10,175 bases of DNA from Syntrophomonadaceae bacterium (GTDB lineage Bacteria > Bacillota > Syntrophomonadia > Syntrophomonadales > Syntrophomonadaceae), in NCBI GenBank assembly GCA_030526885.1, contig JAUNBV010000068.1, positions 1 to 10,175 of the forward strand, given 5' to 3'. The notes beneath the pieces were generated by a model that saw nothing but the letters and a program-made list of their open reading frames with translations, was not told where the DNA came from and did no database searches. Below are positions 1 through 6,669 of this stretch, piece by piece (position 1 is the first letter of the stretch; every line of letters begins with the position of its first letter). The translations under genes and the position numbers were made by a program.

Positions 1-32
1 TCTTCTTCCTCTTCTTCCTCTTCCTCTTCCTC
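1..32. repeat. GAA/GAG purine-strand low-complexity tract
   Basis: A TCTTCC-like pyrimidine run on the plus strand corresponds to alternating GAA and GAG codons, giving at least ten glutamates in the minus-strand gene. The unit is a multiple of three, so slippage would change the length of the acidic tail without breaking the frame. The tract may continue past the window edge. Confidence 0.7.
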
Positions 33-188
33 GGCGGTGGCAATGATTGCAAGCTTGTTAAAAATGGCCTCGAAATATTCGGCCACGGCTGCGCCGCCCT
101 TGGCGTCAATGCTGATATTGGTATTCTCCATGGTAGCGGCTACGATTTCGACAGCGGCTTCGAATGCGTCCTCATTGAACTTCGACAT
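1..188 (-). CDS. Small acidic protein with poly-glutamate tail, unknown function (3' end missing)
   Basis: The reading frame starts at an ATG (188-186) preceded by a good ribosome site, AGGAGT at 201-196, 7 nt upstream. It stays open for 62 codons to the window edge. The visible protein begins MSKFNEDAFEAAVEIVAATM, continues through a probably helical alanine-rich stretch (about residues 30-52), and ends in ten consecutive glutamates (53-62) coded by mixed GAA and GAG. There is no signal peptide, membrane segment or recognisable catalytic motif. I do not recognise the family. It is transcribed divergently from tpiA across a gap of about 116 bp with its own TATAAT-like -10. The clear ribosome site and the divergent -10 support a real gene. 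The length is unknown because the 3' end is outside the window. A small cytosolic acidic or helical protein is all that can be inferred. Confidence 0.75.
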   Translation of the reverse strand, partial: MSKFNEDAFEAAVEIVAATMENTNISIDAKGGAAVAEYFEAIFNKLAIIATAEEEEEEEEEE

Positions 189-210
189 GATATCCACTCC
201 TATTCACCAA

Positions 211-237
211 ATTATAGTAAATGTTATTGTACCACAA
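211..237 (-). promoter_or_regulatory. Putative promoter of the small acidic gene
   Basis: A perfect TATAAT lies on the minus strand at 216-211, about 23 bp before the start codon. The -35 is poor: the best candidate is TTGTGG at 237-232 with a short 15-bp spacer. The -10 is convincing and the -35 is not, so the promoter may be weak or activator-dependent. It abuts the -35 of the opposing tpiA promoter. Confidence 0.45.
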
Positions 238-265
238 TGACAGACGGCAGGGTATTTGCTATACT
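237..265 (+). promoter_or_regulatory. Sigma-A-type promoter of the tpiA-gpmI-eno operon
   Basis: The -35 is ATGACA (237-242; five of six match TTGACA), followed by a 17-bp spacer and the -10 TATACT (260-265; five of six). An upstream TG at 257-258 makes it an extended -10. Initiation is expected near 272, giving a leader of about 33 nt to the TTG start of tpiA. It points away from the small acidic gene, and the two opposing -35 regions touch. Confidence 0.75.
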
Positions 266-304
266 ACAAACAGGCATAATAATACGTAGAGGAGACGAAA
301 TCGG

Positions 305-1063
305 TTGAGAAAAAAGGTTTTTGCCGCCAACTGGAAGATGCATAAAACGCGGCCGGAGGCGGTCGGGTTTGTTGATGAATTGATGGCTGCCGGGCCGTGG
401 AGCGGAGAGGCAGAATTGATTATTTGCGCGCCGTTCACCGCGCTAGCGGAGCTGGCGCAACGAATGCATAATACGCCGGTTAAGGTGGGGGCGCAGAATT
501 TTTATTATGAACCGCAGGGGGCTTTTACCGGTGAGGTTTCGGCTTCCATGCTGAAGGATGTGGGCTGTACCCATGTCATTATTGGGCATTCGGAACGGCG
601 TAGCCTTTTTGCTGAGGATGACGGCGTGTTGCACTTGAAGCTTAAAACCGCGCTGGAGGAAAGCTTGATTCCAATATTTTGTGTGGGCGAATCATTGGAA
701 CAGAGACAGGCGGGGGAAGCTGAAGCAGTGGTACGAAAGCAGCTCACGGCGGCCTTAGGCGAACTCTTTCCGCGGCCGGATCAATGGATGATCGCCTATG
801 AGCCCGTGTGGGCCATCGGCACCGGAGTTACGGCCAGCCCGCAGGACGCGCAGGCGATGTGCAAATTTATCCGTTCATGGCTGGCGGAGCGTTACGGCTT
901 GGCCAATGCCGCCGAGATACGCATTCTTTACGGGGGGAGCGTGAAGCCGGCCAATGCCTGTGAATTGATGATACTGCCGGATGTGGACGGCGCGCTCATC
1001 GGCGGTGCGAGCCTGGAGCCGCTGGATTTTGCGGAAATCGTCAGGAGGGGAAGCCTTGACTAA
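305..1063 (+). CDS. tpiA: Triosephosphate isomerase
   Basis: This cytosolic TIM-barrel enzyme interconverts dihydroxyacetone phosphate and glyceraldehyde 3-phosphate in glycolysis and gluconeogenesis. All family landmarks are present in the 252 residues, a normal length: NWKM with Asn9 and catalytic Lys11, GAQNF (62-66), PQGAFTGE (70-77), IIGHSERR with catalytic electrophile His95, AYEPVWAIGTG (164-174) with catalytic base Glu166 followed by the flexible loop 6, YGGSVK (209-214), and the phosphate-binding GG at 233-234. The start is a TTG at 305. It has AGAGGAG at 288-294 upstream, and the N-terminus then aligns with the usual MRKK-type start of the family. It is the first gene of an operon with gpmI and eno, and its last 8 nt overlap the gpmI start. 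The gap and pgk genes, often found just upstream, are absent; a divergent small gene occupies that place. Confidence 0.98.
   Translation: MRKKVFAANWKMHKTRPEAVGFVDELMAAGPWSGEAELIICAPFTALAELAQRMHNTPVKVGAQNFYYEPQGAFTGEVSASMLKDVGCTHVIIGHSERRSLFAEDDGVLHLKLKTALEESLIPIFCVGESLEQRQAGEAEAVVRKQLTAALGELFPRPDQWMIAYEPVWAIGTGVTASPQDAQAMCKFIRSWLAERYGLANAAEIRILYGGSVKPANACELMILPDVDGALIGGASLEPLDFAEIVRRGSLD
1043..1048 (+). promoter_or_regulatory. Ribosome site fixing the gpmI TTG start
   Basis: A full AGGAGG inside the 3' end of tpiA sits 7 nt before TTG at 1056. It decides the start over the in-frame upstream extension back to 981, which would overlap tpiA by 83 nt and add 25 residues not found in the family. 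Ribosomes finishing tpiA would pass straight over this site, so coupled translation is likely. Confidence 0.85.
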
Positions 1064-2594
1064 ACAGGCACTGGTACTCATGATATTGGACGGTTGGGGC
1101 GTGCGTGCGGCTTGCGCCGATAATGCCATCTGCAACGCTCCGTCGCGAAACTTTGACCGTTTACTGGAGAATTATCCTCATACCCTGTTGCATTGCTGCG
1201 GTCGGGAGGTGGGTTTGCCGGATGGCCAGATGGGAAATTCTGAGGTGGGACATCTGAACATAGGCGCCGGGCGCATCGTGTGGCAGGAGATCACCCGCAT
1301 CAGCAACGCTATTGCCGACGGTTCCTTTTTCAGCAATCCCACCCTGCTGCAAGCAGCGGATTATGCGCGTCAGCACGGTGGCGCAGTACATTTGATGGGT
1401 TTGCTGTCGGATGGCGGGGTGCACAGCGAAATGGAACATCTGTTTGCCCTGTTGCGCTTTTGCCGGCAGCAGGGAATTAAATCGGTTTACATACACGCTT
1501 ATCTGGATGGCCGCGATGTGGCGCCTAAAAGCGCGCTTACATATATTAAACAATTGCAGGATTACATGCAGGCGCTGGGGTTGGGCGAGATTGCCACTTT
1601 GGGCGGGCGCTATTACGGCATGGATCGAGACAAACACTGGGAGCGGGTGGAACCGGCATGGCGCGCCATGGTGTTGGGGGAAGGGCCGCAGGCCATCGGC
1701 GCGGCACAAGCGGTGCAGGCCGCTTACGAGGCGGGGCTGACCGATGAATTTATGCCCCATACCGTGTTGACGGACGCCGGTGGCTCGCCGGTAGCGACGA
1801 TCAAAGACCACGATAGCGTGATTTTCTTTAATTTCCGCGCCGACCGCGCCCGGCAAATCAGTCATGTGTTCACCGACAGTGAATTCGTCGGTTTTGAACG
1901 TCCCGGTTTTCCTCAGATTTATTACGCGTGCATGACCGAATACGACGTTACCCTGCAAGCGGATACGGTGTTCCCCGCGCAAAACTTAAATAATACACTG
2001 GGTGAGGTGTTGTCCCGTGCTGGCATCAGGCAGTTGCGCATGGCGGAGACCGAAAAATATGCCCATGTTACCTTTTTCTTTAACGGCGGTGTAGAGGCAC
2101 CCAATCCCGGAGAGGATCGTATTTTGATCCCGTCGCCTGCTGTCAGCACCTATGATTTACAGCCTGAGATGAGCGCGCCGGAACTGACCCAGCGTTTATT
2201 GACGGAATTACAGAAAGACTATTACGATGTGGTGGTAATAAACTTTGCCAATCCTGATATGGTAGGACATACGGGAGTTTATGAGGCTGCGGTGCGCGCC
2301 GTGGTCACGGTGGACCAATGCTTGCAGCGTATTGTGGATGCGGTACTGGCTCGGCAGGGGACGGTGCTTATTACCGCCGACCACGGCAACTGTGAGCAAA
2401 TGCGCGATTCCGAGAGCGGCGGGCCCTTTACCGCGCACACCTGCAATCCGGTGCCTCTCGTTTTAGTCGGAGAGCGGCATCAGGGTAAAGACTTGCGTTC
2501 CGGCGGTTCCCTGCGCGATATCGCTCCCACCATGTTGAAACTGCTGGACCTGCCGCAGCCATTTGAGATGACGGGGGAAAGTCTGGTAAAATAG
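1056..2594 (+). CDS. gpmI: 2,3-bisphosphoglycerate-independent phosphoglycerate mutase
   Basis: This cytosolic Mn-dependent mutase of the alkaline-phosphatase superfamily converts 3-phosphoglycerate to 2-phosphoglycerate through a phosphoserine intermediate. From the TTG start the protein has 512 residues, the normal length for the family. Metal-site and catalytic residues are intact: Asp12 in DGWG, nucleophile Ser62 in GNSEVGHLNIGAGR (60-73), His123, DGRD (151-154), RADR (261-264), Lys334 before AHVTFFFNGG, Asp401 and His405 in NPDMVGHTG, Asp442-His443 in TADHGN, and His461. The positions agree within a residue or two with the well-studied Bacillus enzymes as I recall them. The gene overlaps tpiA by 8 nt and is followed after 78 nt by eno with no terminator between, so the three genes are probably one transcript. 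The phosphatase-like fold is shared with other enzymes, but this full motif set is specific to GpmI. Confidence 0.98.
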   Translation: MTKQALVLMILDGWGVRAACADNAICNAPSRNFDRLLENYPHTLLHCCGREVGLPDGQMGNSEVGHLNIGAGRIVWQEITRISNAIADGSFFSNPTLLQAADYARQHGGAVHLMGLLSDGGVHSEMEHLFALLRFCRQQGIKSVYIHAYLDGRDVAPKSALTYIKQLQDYMQALGLGEIATLGGRYYGMDRDKHWERVEPAWRAMVLGEGPQAIGAAQAVQAAYEAGLTDEFMPHTVLTDAGGSPVATIKDHDSVIFFNFRADRARQISHVFTDSEFVGFERPGFPQIYYACMTEYDVTLQADTVFPAQNLNNTLGEVLSRAGIRQLRMAETEKYAHVTFFFNGGVEAPNPGEDRILIPSPAVSTYDLQPEMSAPELTQRLLTELQKDYYDVVVINFANPDMVGHTGVYEAAVRAVVTVDQCLQRIVDAVLARQGTVLITADHGNCEQMRDSESGGPFTAHTCNPVPLVLVGERHQGKDLRSGGSLRDIAPTMLKLLDLPQPFEMTGESLVK

Positions 2595-2672
2595 GATAAG
2601 GTGAGGATGAGGAAGCCAAACCGATAAATGCAACCAAGCACATATGCTTATGAAAGAGAAAGGAGAATGTTA

Positions 2673-3959
2673 ATGAGTGTGATTATTGACGTATATGCCC
2701 GCGAAGTACTGGATTCCCGCGGCAACCCTACCGTGGAGGTTGAAGTGACATTAGAGGATGGCATCTGTGCTACCGCCATCGTGCCCTCCGGCGCTTCCAC
2801 CGGCGCGCATGAAGCGGTAGAACTGCGCGATGGAGATCCCAAGCGATATATGGGCAAGGGCGTACTCAAAGCGGTGGAAAATGTCAACGAGGTCATTGCC
2901 CCGGAAATTGTCGGGCTGGATGCCACTAAGCAAATTGAGGTCGACGCTATCCTGCTGGCATTGGATGGAACGCCTAATAAGAGCAGACTGGGAGCCAACG
3001 CCATTTTGGGGGTATCACTGGCCGTGGCCCGTGCCGCCGCCGAGTACCTCGCCCTGCCGCTGTATCAGTATATCGGCGGCGTAAACGCCAAGGTGATGCC
3101 GGTGCCGATGATGAACATCATGAACGGCGGCCAGCATGCGGACAATAATGTAGACATTCAGGAATTCATGGTGCTGCCGGTGGGTGCGCCCAGTTTTGCC
3201 GAGGGACTGCGCATGTGTGTAGAGGTGTATCACAACTTGAAAACCGTGCTCAAGAGCAAGGGGTTGGCTACTGCAGTAGGCGACGAAGGCGGCTTTGCTC
3301 CCGATCTGCCCAGTAACGAAGCGGCGCTGGATGTAATCATGGAAGCTATCGCCGCCGCCGGCTATAAGCCGGGCGCGGACGTATTTCTGGCCGTGGATTG
3401 CGCCGCCAGTGAACTGTATAAGGACGGCCAATATCATTTGCCCGGCAGCAATTTGGTCGCGGATGCCGCCGGTATGGTAGAGTTTTGGGCCGGACTGGTG
3501 CAGCGTTACCCGCTGATCTCCATCGAGGACGGCATGGCCGAGGACGACTGGGAAGGCTGGAAACTCCTGACCGACCGTCTGGGGGACAGGGTCCAACTGG
3601 TTGGTGACGACCTGTTTGTGACCAACACCGAGCGCCTGGCCAAGGGGTTGGAGTTGGGGGTTTGCAACAGCATTTTGATTAAACTCAACCAGATCGGGAC
3701 CCTGACCGAAACCCTGAATACCATTGAAATGGCACAACGTGCCGGATATACCTGCGTAGTATCGCACCGCTCCGGCGAGACCGAGGACACCACCATAGCG
3801 GATTTGGTGGTGGCGCTGAATCTGGGACAAATAAAAACCGGCGCGCCCGCGCGCACCGACCGTGTAGCCAAATACAACCGTTTGCTTCGCATCGAACAGG
3901 AACAGGAACCCTTCGCCCTGTACGGCGGCAAACAAAGCTTTTACAATTTGAAGAAATAA
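2673..3959 (+). CDS. eno: Enolase (phosphopyruvate hydratase)
   Basis: This cytosolic Mg-dependent enzyme converts 2-phosphoglycerate to phosphoenolpyruvate. It has 428 residues, typical of bacterial enolases. The N-terminal domain begins with the hallmark YAREVLDSRGNPT (8-20) and the mobile loop SGASTG (39-44). His155 lies in GGQHADN. The barrel carries Glu205 in GDEGGFAP, Mg ligands Asp242, Glu285 (SIEDGMAEDDW) and Asp312, catalytic Lys337 in LIKLNQIGT, SHRSGETEDT (365-374) and Lys388. The start is ATG at 2673, which lies 7 nt after AGGAG (2661-2665). The in-frame ATG at 2667 is too close to that site, and the one at 2628 has no ribosome site and adds 15 residues alien to the family. It is the last gene of the tpiA-gpmI-eno unit and is followed by a strong terminator. 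Enolase may also act outside glycolysis in other bacteria, but nothing here shows that. Confidence 0.98.
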   Translation: MSVIIDVYAREVLDSRGNPTVEVEVTLEDGICATAIVPSGASTGAHEAVELRDGDPKRYMGKGVLKAVENVNEVIAPEIVGLDATKQIEVDAILLALDGTPNKSRLGANAILGVSLAVARAAAEYLALPLYQYIGGVNAKVMPVPMMNIMNGGQHADNNVDIQEFMVLPVGAPSFAEGLRMCVEVYHNLKTVLKSKGLATAVGDEGGFAPDLPSNEAALDVIMEAIAAAGYKPGADVFLAVDCAASELYKDGQYHLPGSNLVADAAGMVEFWAGLVQRYPLISIEDGMAEDDWEGWKLLTDRLGDRVQLVGDDLFVTNTERLAKGLELGVCNSILIKLNQIGTLTETLNTIEMAQRAGYTCVVSHRSGETEDTTIADLVVALNLGQIKTGAPARTDRVAKYNRLLRIEQEQEPFALYGGKQSFYNLKK

Positions 3960-3977
3960 CCGTGTTTAAGCATTAAT

Positions 3978-4013
3978 TTCCGGCAGCCCACAAGGGGTTG
4001 CCGGAATTTTTTT
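3978..4013 (+). terminator. Intrinsic terminator after eno
   Basis: A 12-bp stem (3978-3989 with 3995-4006, one G-U pair) closes a 5-nt ACAAG loop and runs directly into seven T residues (4007-4013). It begins 18 nt after the eno stop codon. This is a textbook Rho-independent terminator that separates the glycolytic operon from secG. Confidence 0.93.
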
Positions 4014-4039
4014 CAATATTAATGCATAAAATCTTGTGT

Positions 4040-4068
4040 TTGCGCCTTAATGTGTGATAAAATATACT
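4040..4068 (+). promoter_or_regulatory. Promoter of secG-hppA
   Basis: TTGCGC (4040-4045), a 17-bp spacer and TATACT (4063-4068) form a sigma-A-type promoter between the eno terminator and secG. The -10 hexamer is the same as that of the tpiA promoter. An overlapping alternative, TTGTGT at 4034-4039 with ATAAAA at 4057-4062, is less good. The leader to secG would be about 80 nt. Confidence 0.65.
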
Positions 4069-4071
4069 GCG

Positions 4072-4091
4072 CCGTTTTTATTAAAGAACGG
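4072..4091 (+). other. Hairpin at the expected 5' end of the secG transcript
   Basis: CCGTTTTT (4072-4079) can pair with AAGAACGG (4084-4091; one G-U pair) around an ATTA loop, giving 8 bp. It starts within a few bases of the predicted transcription start. It could protect the 5' end of the mRNA. It is followed by a T-rich stretch, so weak attenuation is an alternative reading. No known riboswitch pattern was recognised. Confidence 0.4.
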
Positions 4092-4153
4092 GTTTATTTT
4101 GATTCGTATGTCGGGCGGAAAGCCTGTTGGCGATATAGAAGGGAGGTAATATC

Positions 4154-4381
4154 GTGCTTTATACCATCATATTGATCGTTCAATTCCTGGTGGCGGTCGC
4201 CCTTATTGTCGCGGTACTGCTGCAATCGGGAAAGAGCGCCGGACTATCCGGCAGCATTGCCGGCGGCAGCGAGGCATTGTTTGGCGGCAAAAAGAAAGGC
4301 CTGGACGAACTGCTGGCCAAGGTCACGGCGGTGCTCGTTACGTGCTTCTTCATTATCACGCTGGTGCTGTCCTGTATTTAA
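4154..4381 (+). CDS. secG: Preprotein translocase subunit SecG
   Basis: SecG is the small accessory subunit of the SecYEG translocon in the cytoplasmic membrane and assists SecA-driven export. The 75 residues show the family layout: a first membrane helix (about 3-24), the conserved cytoplasmic loop LLQSGKSAGLSGSIAGGSEA (22-41) followed by LFGGKKKG, and a second helix (about 56-74). The start is a GTG at 4154 with GGGAGG (4141-4146) 7 nt upstream. In many Bacillota secG follows eno and precedes rnr and smpB; here eno is in place but hppA follows instead. The spacing of 55 nt to hppA without a terminator suggests co-transcription. Confidence 0.96.
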   Translation: MLYTIILIVQFLVAVALIVAVLLQSGKSAGLSGSIAGGSEALFGGKKKGLDELLAKVTAVLVTCFFIITLVLSCI

Positions 4382-4436
4382 GGCGCTTTGCAGCTCGAGG
4401 TGAAGCCCCGATAATTTGAATAAAGGAGAGGTTATA

Positions 4437-6509
4437 ATGGCTTTACAATCTCTAATGCCCTATATCCCTGCTATCGGTTGCGTAGCCCTGTTGTTTGCCC
4501 TGTATCTGGCGGGCAAAGTCAACAAGGCCGATGCCGGTTCCGATGATATGCAGAGGATAGCCGGCTACATATCCGAGGGCGCGATGGCGTTTCTGAAACG
4601 CCAATATACCGCGATCTCTATTTTTGTGGTGGTGGTTTTTCTCATTCTGCTGTTCTCGCCGATCGATCCTGACAGCGTGGGGCCTTTTAAAGGATGGAAA
4701 ACCGCGATTTGTTTTCTGTTTGGCGGAATTTGCTCCGCTCTGGCCGGACTGATCGGTATGAAAATCGCTACCAAGGCCAATGTGCGCACCACCAATGCCG
4801 CGCGTCAATCGCAGAATGCGGCGCTGGGCGTAGCCTTTTCCGGCGGCGCGGTGATGGGCATGTCGGTTTGCGGTCTGGGCCTGCTGGGTCTGGGTGTGCT
4901 GTATATGATTTTTAAGGACCCTAGCATCGTAAACGGCTTCGCCATGGGCGGGTCCTCTATCGCCTTGTTTGGCCGCGTGGGCGGCGGCATTTATACCAAA
5001 GCCGCTGACGTAGGCGCCGACATCGTGGGTAAGGTGGAAGCGCATCTACCGGAGGACGACCCCCGCAATCCTGCCACTATTGCCGATAACGTGGGTGACA
5101 ACGTGGGCGACGTAGCCGGTATGGGCGCCGACCTGTTCGAATCCTTCGTAGGCTCCATCATCGCTGCCATGACGCTGGGCATGGTTATCATGGCTGCCAA
5201 TGAAATGAATTTCGGCTTTATCCTGCTGCCTATGGTCATAGCCGGCGGCGGAATTATCGCCTCCATCATTGGCACCTTCTTTGTGCGCACCACCGAAAAC
5301 GCCAACCCTCTGCGCGCGCTGAATACCGGTACTCTCGTCTCATCTTTCCTATTGATCATCGTGGCCTGGCTGGCCGTTACCAAACTACTGCCGGCGGAAA
5401 ACTTCGGCGTATTTTGGGGTATCATCGGCGGTCTGGTCGCCGGGACCGTGATCGGTTTTGTCACCCAATATTATACCGCGGCGGAATTTAAACCCACACA
5501 GCGTATTGCGTCGGCGTCACAGACCGGCCCGGCCACCGTTATCATTGAGGGACTGAGCGTGGGTATGATCTCCACCGCTATTCCGGTGCTGCTGATTTGT
5601 GTAGCCATCCTGGTCGCCTTCATTACTGGCGGAGGCCTCAGCGGTTCTCTGACCTACGGTCTTTATGGAATCGCCATGGCTGCGGTGGGGATGCTGGCTA
5701 CTACCGGTATGGTGGTGGCGGTGGACGCCTACGGCCCAATTGCTGACAATGCCGGCGGCATCGCCGAAATGTGTGAGGAACTGCCTCCTTCCGTGCGTGA
5801 GACCACCGATAAGCTGGATGCCGTGGGCAACACCACCGCCGCTATCGGCAAGGGCTTTGCCATCGGCTCCGCCGCCCTTACCGCGCTGGCATTGGTTACC
5901 GCGTACGCACAGACGGTAAATCTGACCGAAATAAACATCCTCAACCCCTATACCATCGTTGGCCTGCTGGTCGGCGGAATGTTACCCTTTTTCTTCTGCG
6001 CCATGACCATGAGTGCGGTGGGGCGCGCCGCCGGTGAAATGGTGCAGGAGATTCGACGTCAGTTCCTGGAGAATCCCGGACTGCTGGAAGGTACGGCGGT
6101 AGCCGACTATGTAAGATGTATCGATATCAGCACCCGCGCCGCCATCCGCGAGATGATCCTGCCGGGTCTTTTGGCCATCATCGCTCCGGTAGCGGTGGGA
6201 TTCATCCTGGGGCCGCAGGCGCTGGCCGGAATGCTTATTGGCTCCATCGTATCCGGCATTTGCCTCGCTATCATGCTGGCCAATGCGGGTGGCGCCTGGG
6301 ACAATGCCAAGAAATTCATTGAATATGGCAACTACGGCGGCAAGCACAGCCCCGCCCACGCTGCCTCGGTGGAAGGCGACACCGTCGGCGATCCCTGTAA
6401 GGATACGGCCGGACCTTCGCTAAATATCCTGCTGAAGCTGATGTCCATAGTATCATTGGTCTTTGTGGGCCCATTGCTGATGAACTTCGGCTGGTTGATC
6501 GGAATGTAA
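4437..6509 (+). CDS. hppA: K+-dependent membrane ion-translocating pyrophosphatase
   Basis: This integral membrane pump hydrolyses pyrophosphate and drives H+ and/or Na+ out of the cytoplasm, recovering energy from biosynthetic pyrophosphate. The protein has 690 residues; the family typically has about 16 membrane helices. Signature segments are intact: YTKAADVGADIVGKVEA (186-202), EDDPRNPATIADNVGDNVGD (206-225), DAYGPIADNAGGIAEM (430-445), WDNAKKFIE (621-629) and GDTVGDPCKDTAGPSLN (648-664). After GNTT (464-467) stands Ala468, not Lys, which in this family marks the potassium-dependent group. The membrane Glu235 in DLFESFVGS is at the position used by Na+-pumping members, so Na+ (or mixed Na+/H+) transport is likely, but this is inference. 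The start is ATG 4437 with AGGAG at 4424-4428; the in-frame TTG at 4416 lies upstream of that site. By eye, codons are rich in C endings, as in eno, suggesting high expression. It is probably co-transcribed with secG. Confidence 0.97.
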   Translation: MALQSLMPYIPAIGCVALLFALYLAGKVNKADAGSDDMQRIAGYISEGAMAFLKRQYTAISIFVVVVFLILLFSPIDPDSVGPFKGWKTAICFLFGGICSALAGLIGMKIATKANVRTTNAARQSQNAALGVAFSGGAVMGMSVCGLGLLGLGVLYMIFKDPSIVNGFAMGGSSIALFGRVGGGIYTKAADVGADIVGKVEAHLPEDDPRNPATIADNVGDNVGDVAGMGADLFESFVGSIIAAMTLGMVIMAANEMNFGFILLPMVIAGGGIIASIIGTFFVRTTENANPLRALNTGTLVSSFLLIIVAWLAVTKLLPAENFGVFWGIIGGLVAGTVIGFVTQYYTAAEFKPTQRIASASQTGPATVIIEGLSVGMISTAIPVLLICVAILVAFITGGGLSGSLTYGLYGIAMAAVGMLATTGMVVAVDAYGPIADNAGGIAEMCEELPPSVRETTDKLDAVGNTTAAIGKGFAIGSAALTALALVTAYAQTVNLTEINILNPYTIVGLLVGGMLPFFFCAMTMSAVGRAAGEMVQEIRRQFLENPGLLEGTAVADYVRCIDISTRAAIREMILPGLLAIIAPVAVGFILGPQALAGMLIGSIVSGICLAIMLANAGGAWDNAKKFIEYGNYGGKHSPAHAASVEGDTVGDPCKDTAGPSLNILLKLMSIVSLVFVGPLLMNFGWLIGM

Positions 6510-6539
6510 GCGATAAAGCATTATTACTGTTTTTCACAG

Positions 6540-6566
6540 ACGGCATGGCTTCGGTCATGCCGTTTT
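6540..6566 (+). terminator. Intrinsic terminator after hppA with UUCG tetraloop
   Basis: ACGGCATG (6540-6547) pairs perfectly with CATGCCGT (6556-6563). Inside, a G-U and a C-G pair close a TTCG loop, making the very stable C(UUCG)G tetraloop. A short T run (6563-6566), then TTCCTATTT-like sequence, follows. It starts 30 nt after the hppA stop. Confidence 0.85.
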
Positions 6567-6579
6567 CCTATTTCCCAAG

Positions 6580-6608
6580 GCGACATTTTTAGTTTATTTT
6601 GGTGTAAT
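6580..6608 (+). promoter_or_regulatory. Possible promoter of the GH25 gene
   Basis: GCGACA (6580-6585; four of six), a 17-bp spacer and TGTAAT (6603-6608; five of six) with an upstream TG at 6600-6601 (extended -10) form a moderate sigma-A-like promoter. Its place just after the hppA terminator supports it. A sporulation or stress sigma factor cannot be excluded. Confidence 0.4.
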
Positions 6609-6669
6609 ATGTCGTGATATCCAGCGTAATACCTGCTGAGGAAAGAGATACGAGCGGGGGGATGATGTT

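Noticed and set aside
981..1055. In-frame 5' extension of gpmI inside tpiA
   Set aside because: It adds 25 residues absent from the family and has no ribosome site; TTG 1056 follows a perfect AGGAGG.
1161..1982. Long minus-strand frame (273 codons) opposite gpmI
   Set aside because: It is the antisense of a clear gene, with no family motifs; its histidine/glutamine-rich make-up is typical of shadow frames.
2636..2649. AAGCA/TGCTT hairpin between gpmI and eno
   Set aside because: Only 5 bp with no T run; it is not a terminator, and no regulatory motif was recognised.
2628..2672. In-frame ATG starts upstream of eno (2628 and 2667)
   Set aside because: 2628 lacks a ribosome site and gives an atypical N-terminus; 2667 lies 1 nt from the AGGAG, too close for initiation.
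3015..3935. Long minus-strand frame (306 codons) opposite eno
   Set aside because: It mirrors enolase codons and no domain or membrane pattern is recognisable; the strong codon bias of eno explains its length.
4452..5464. Minus-strand frames opposite hppA
   Set aside because: Shadow frames of a strongly biased, conserved membrane protein gene.
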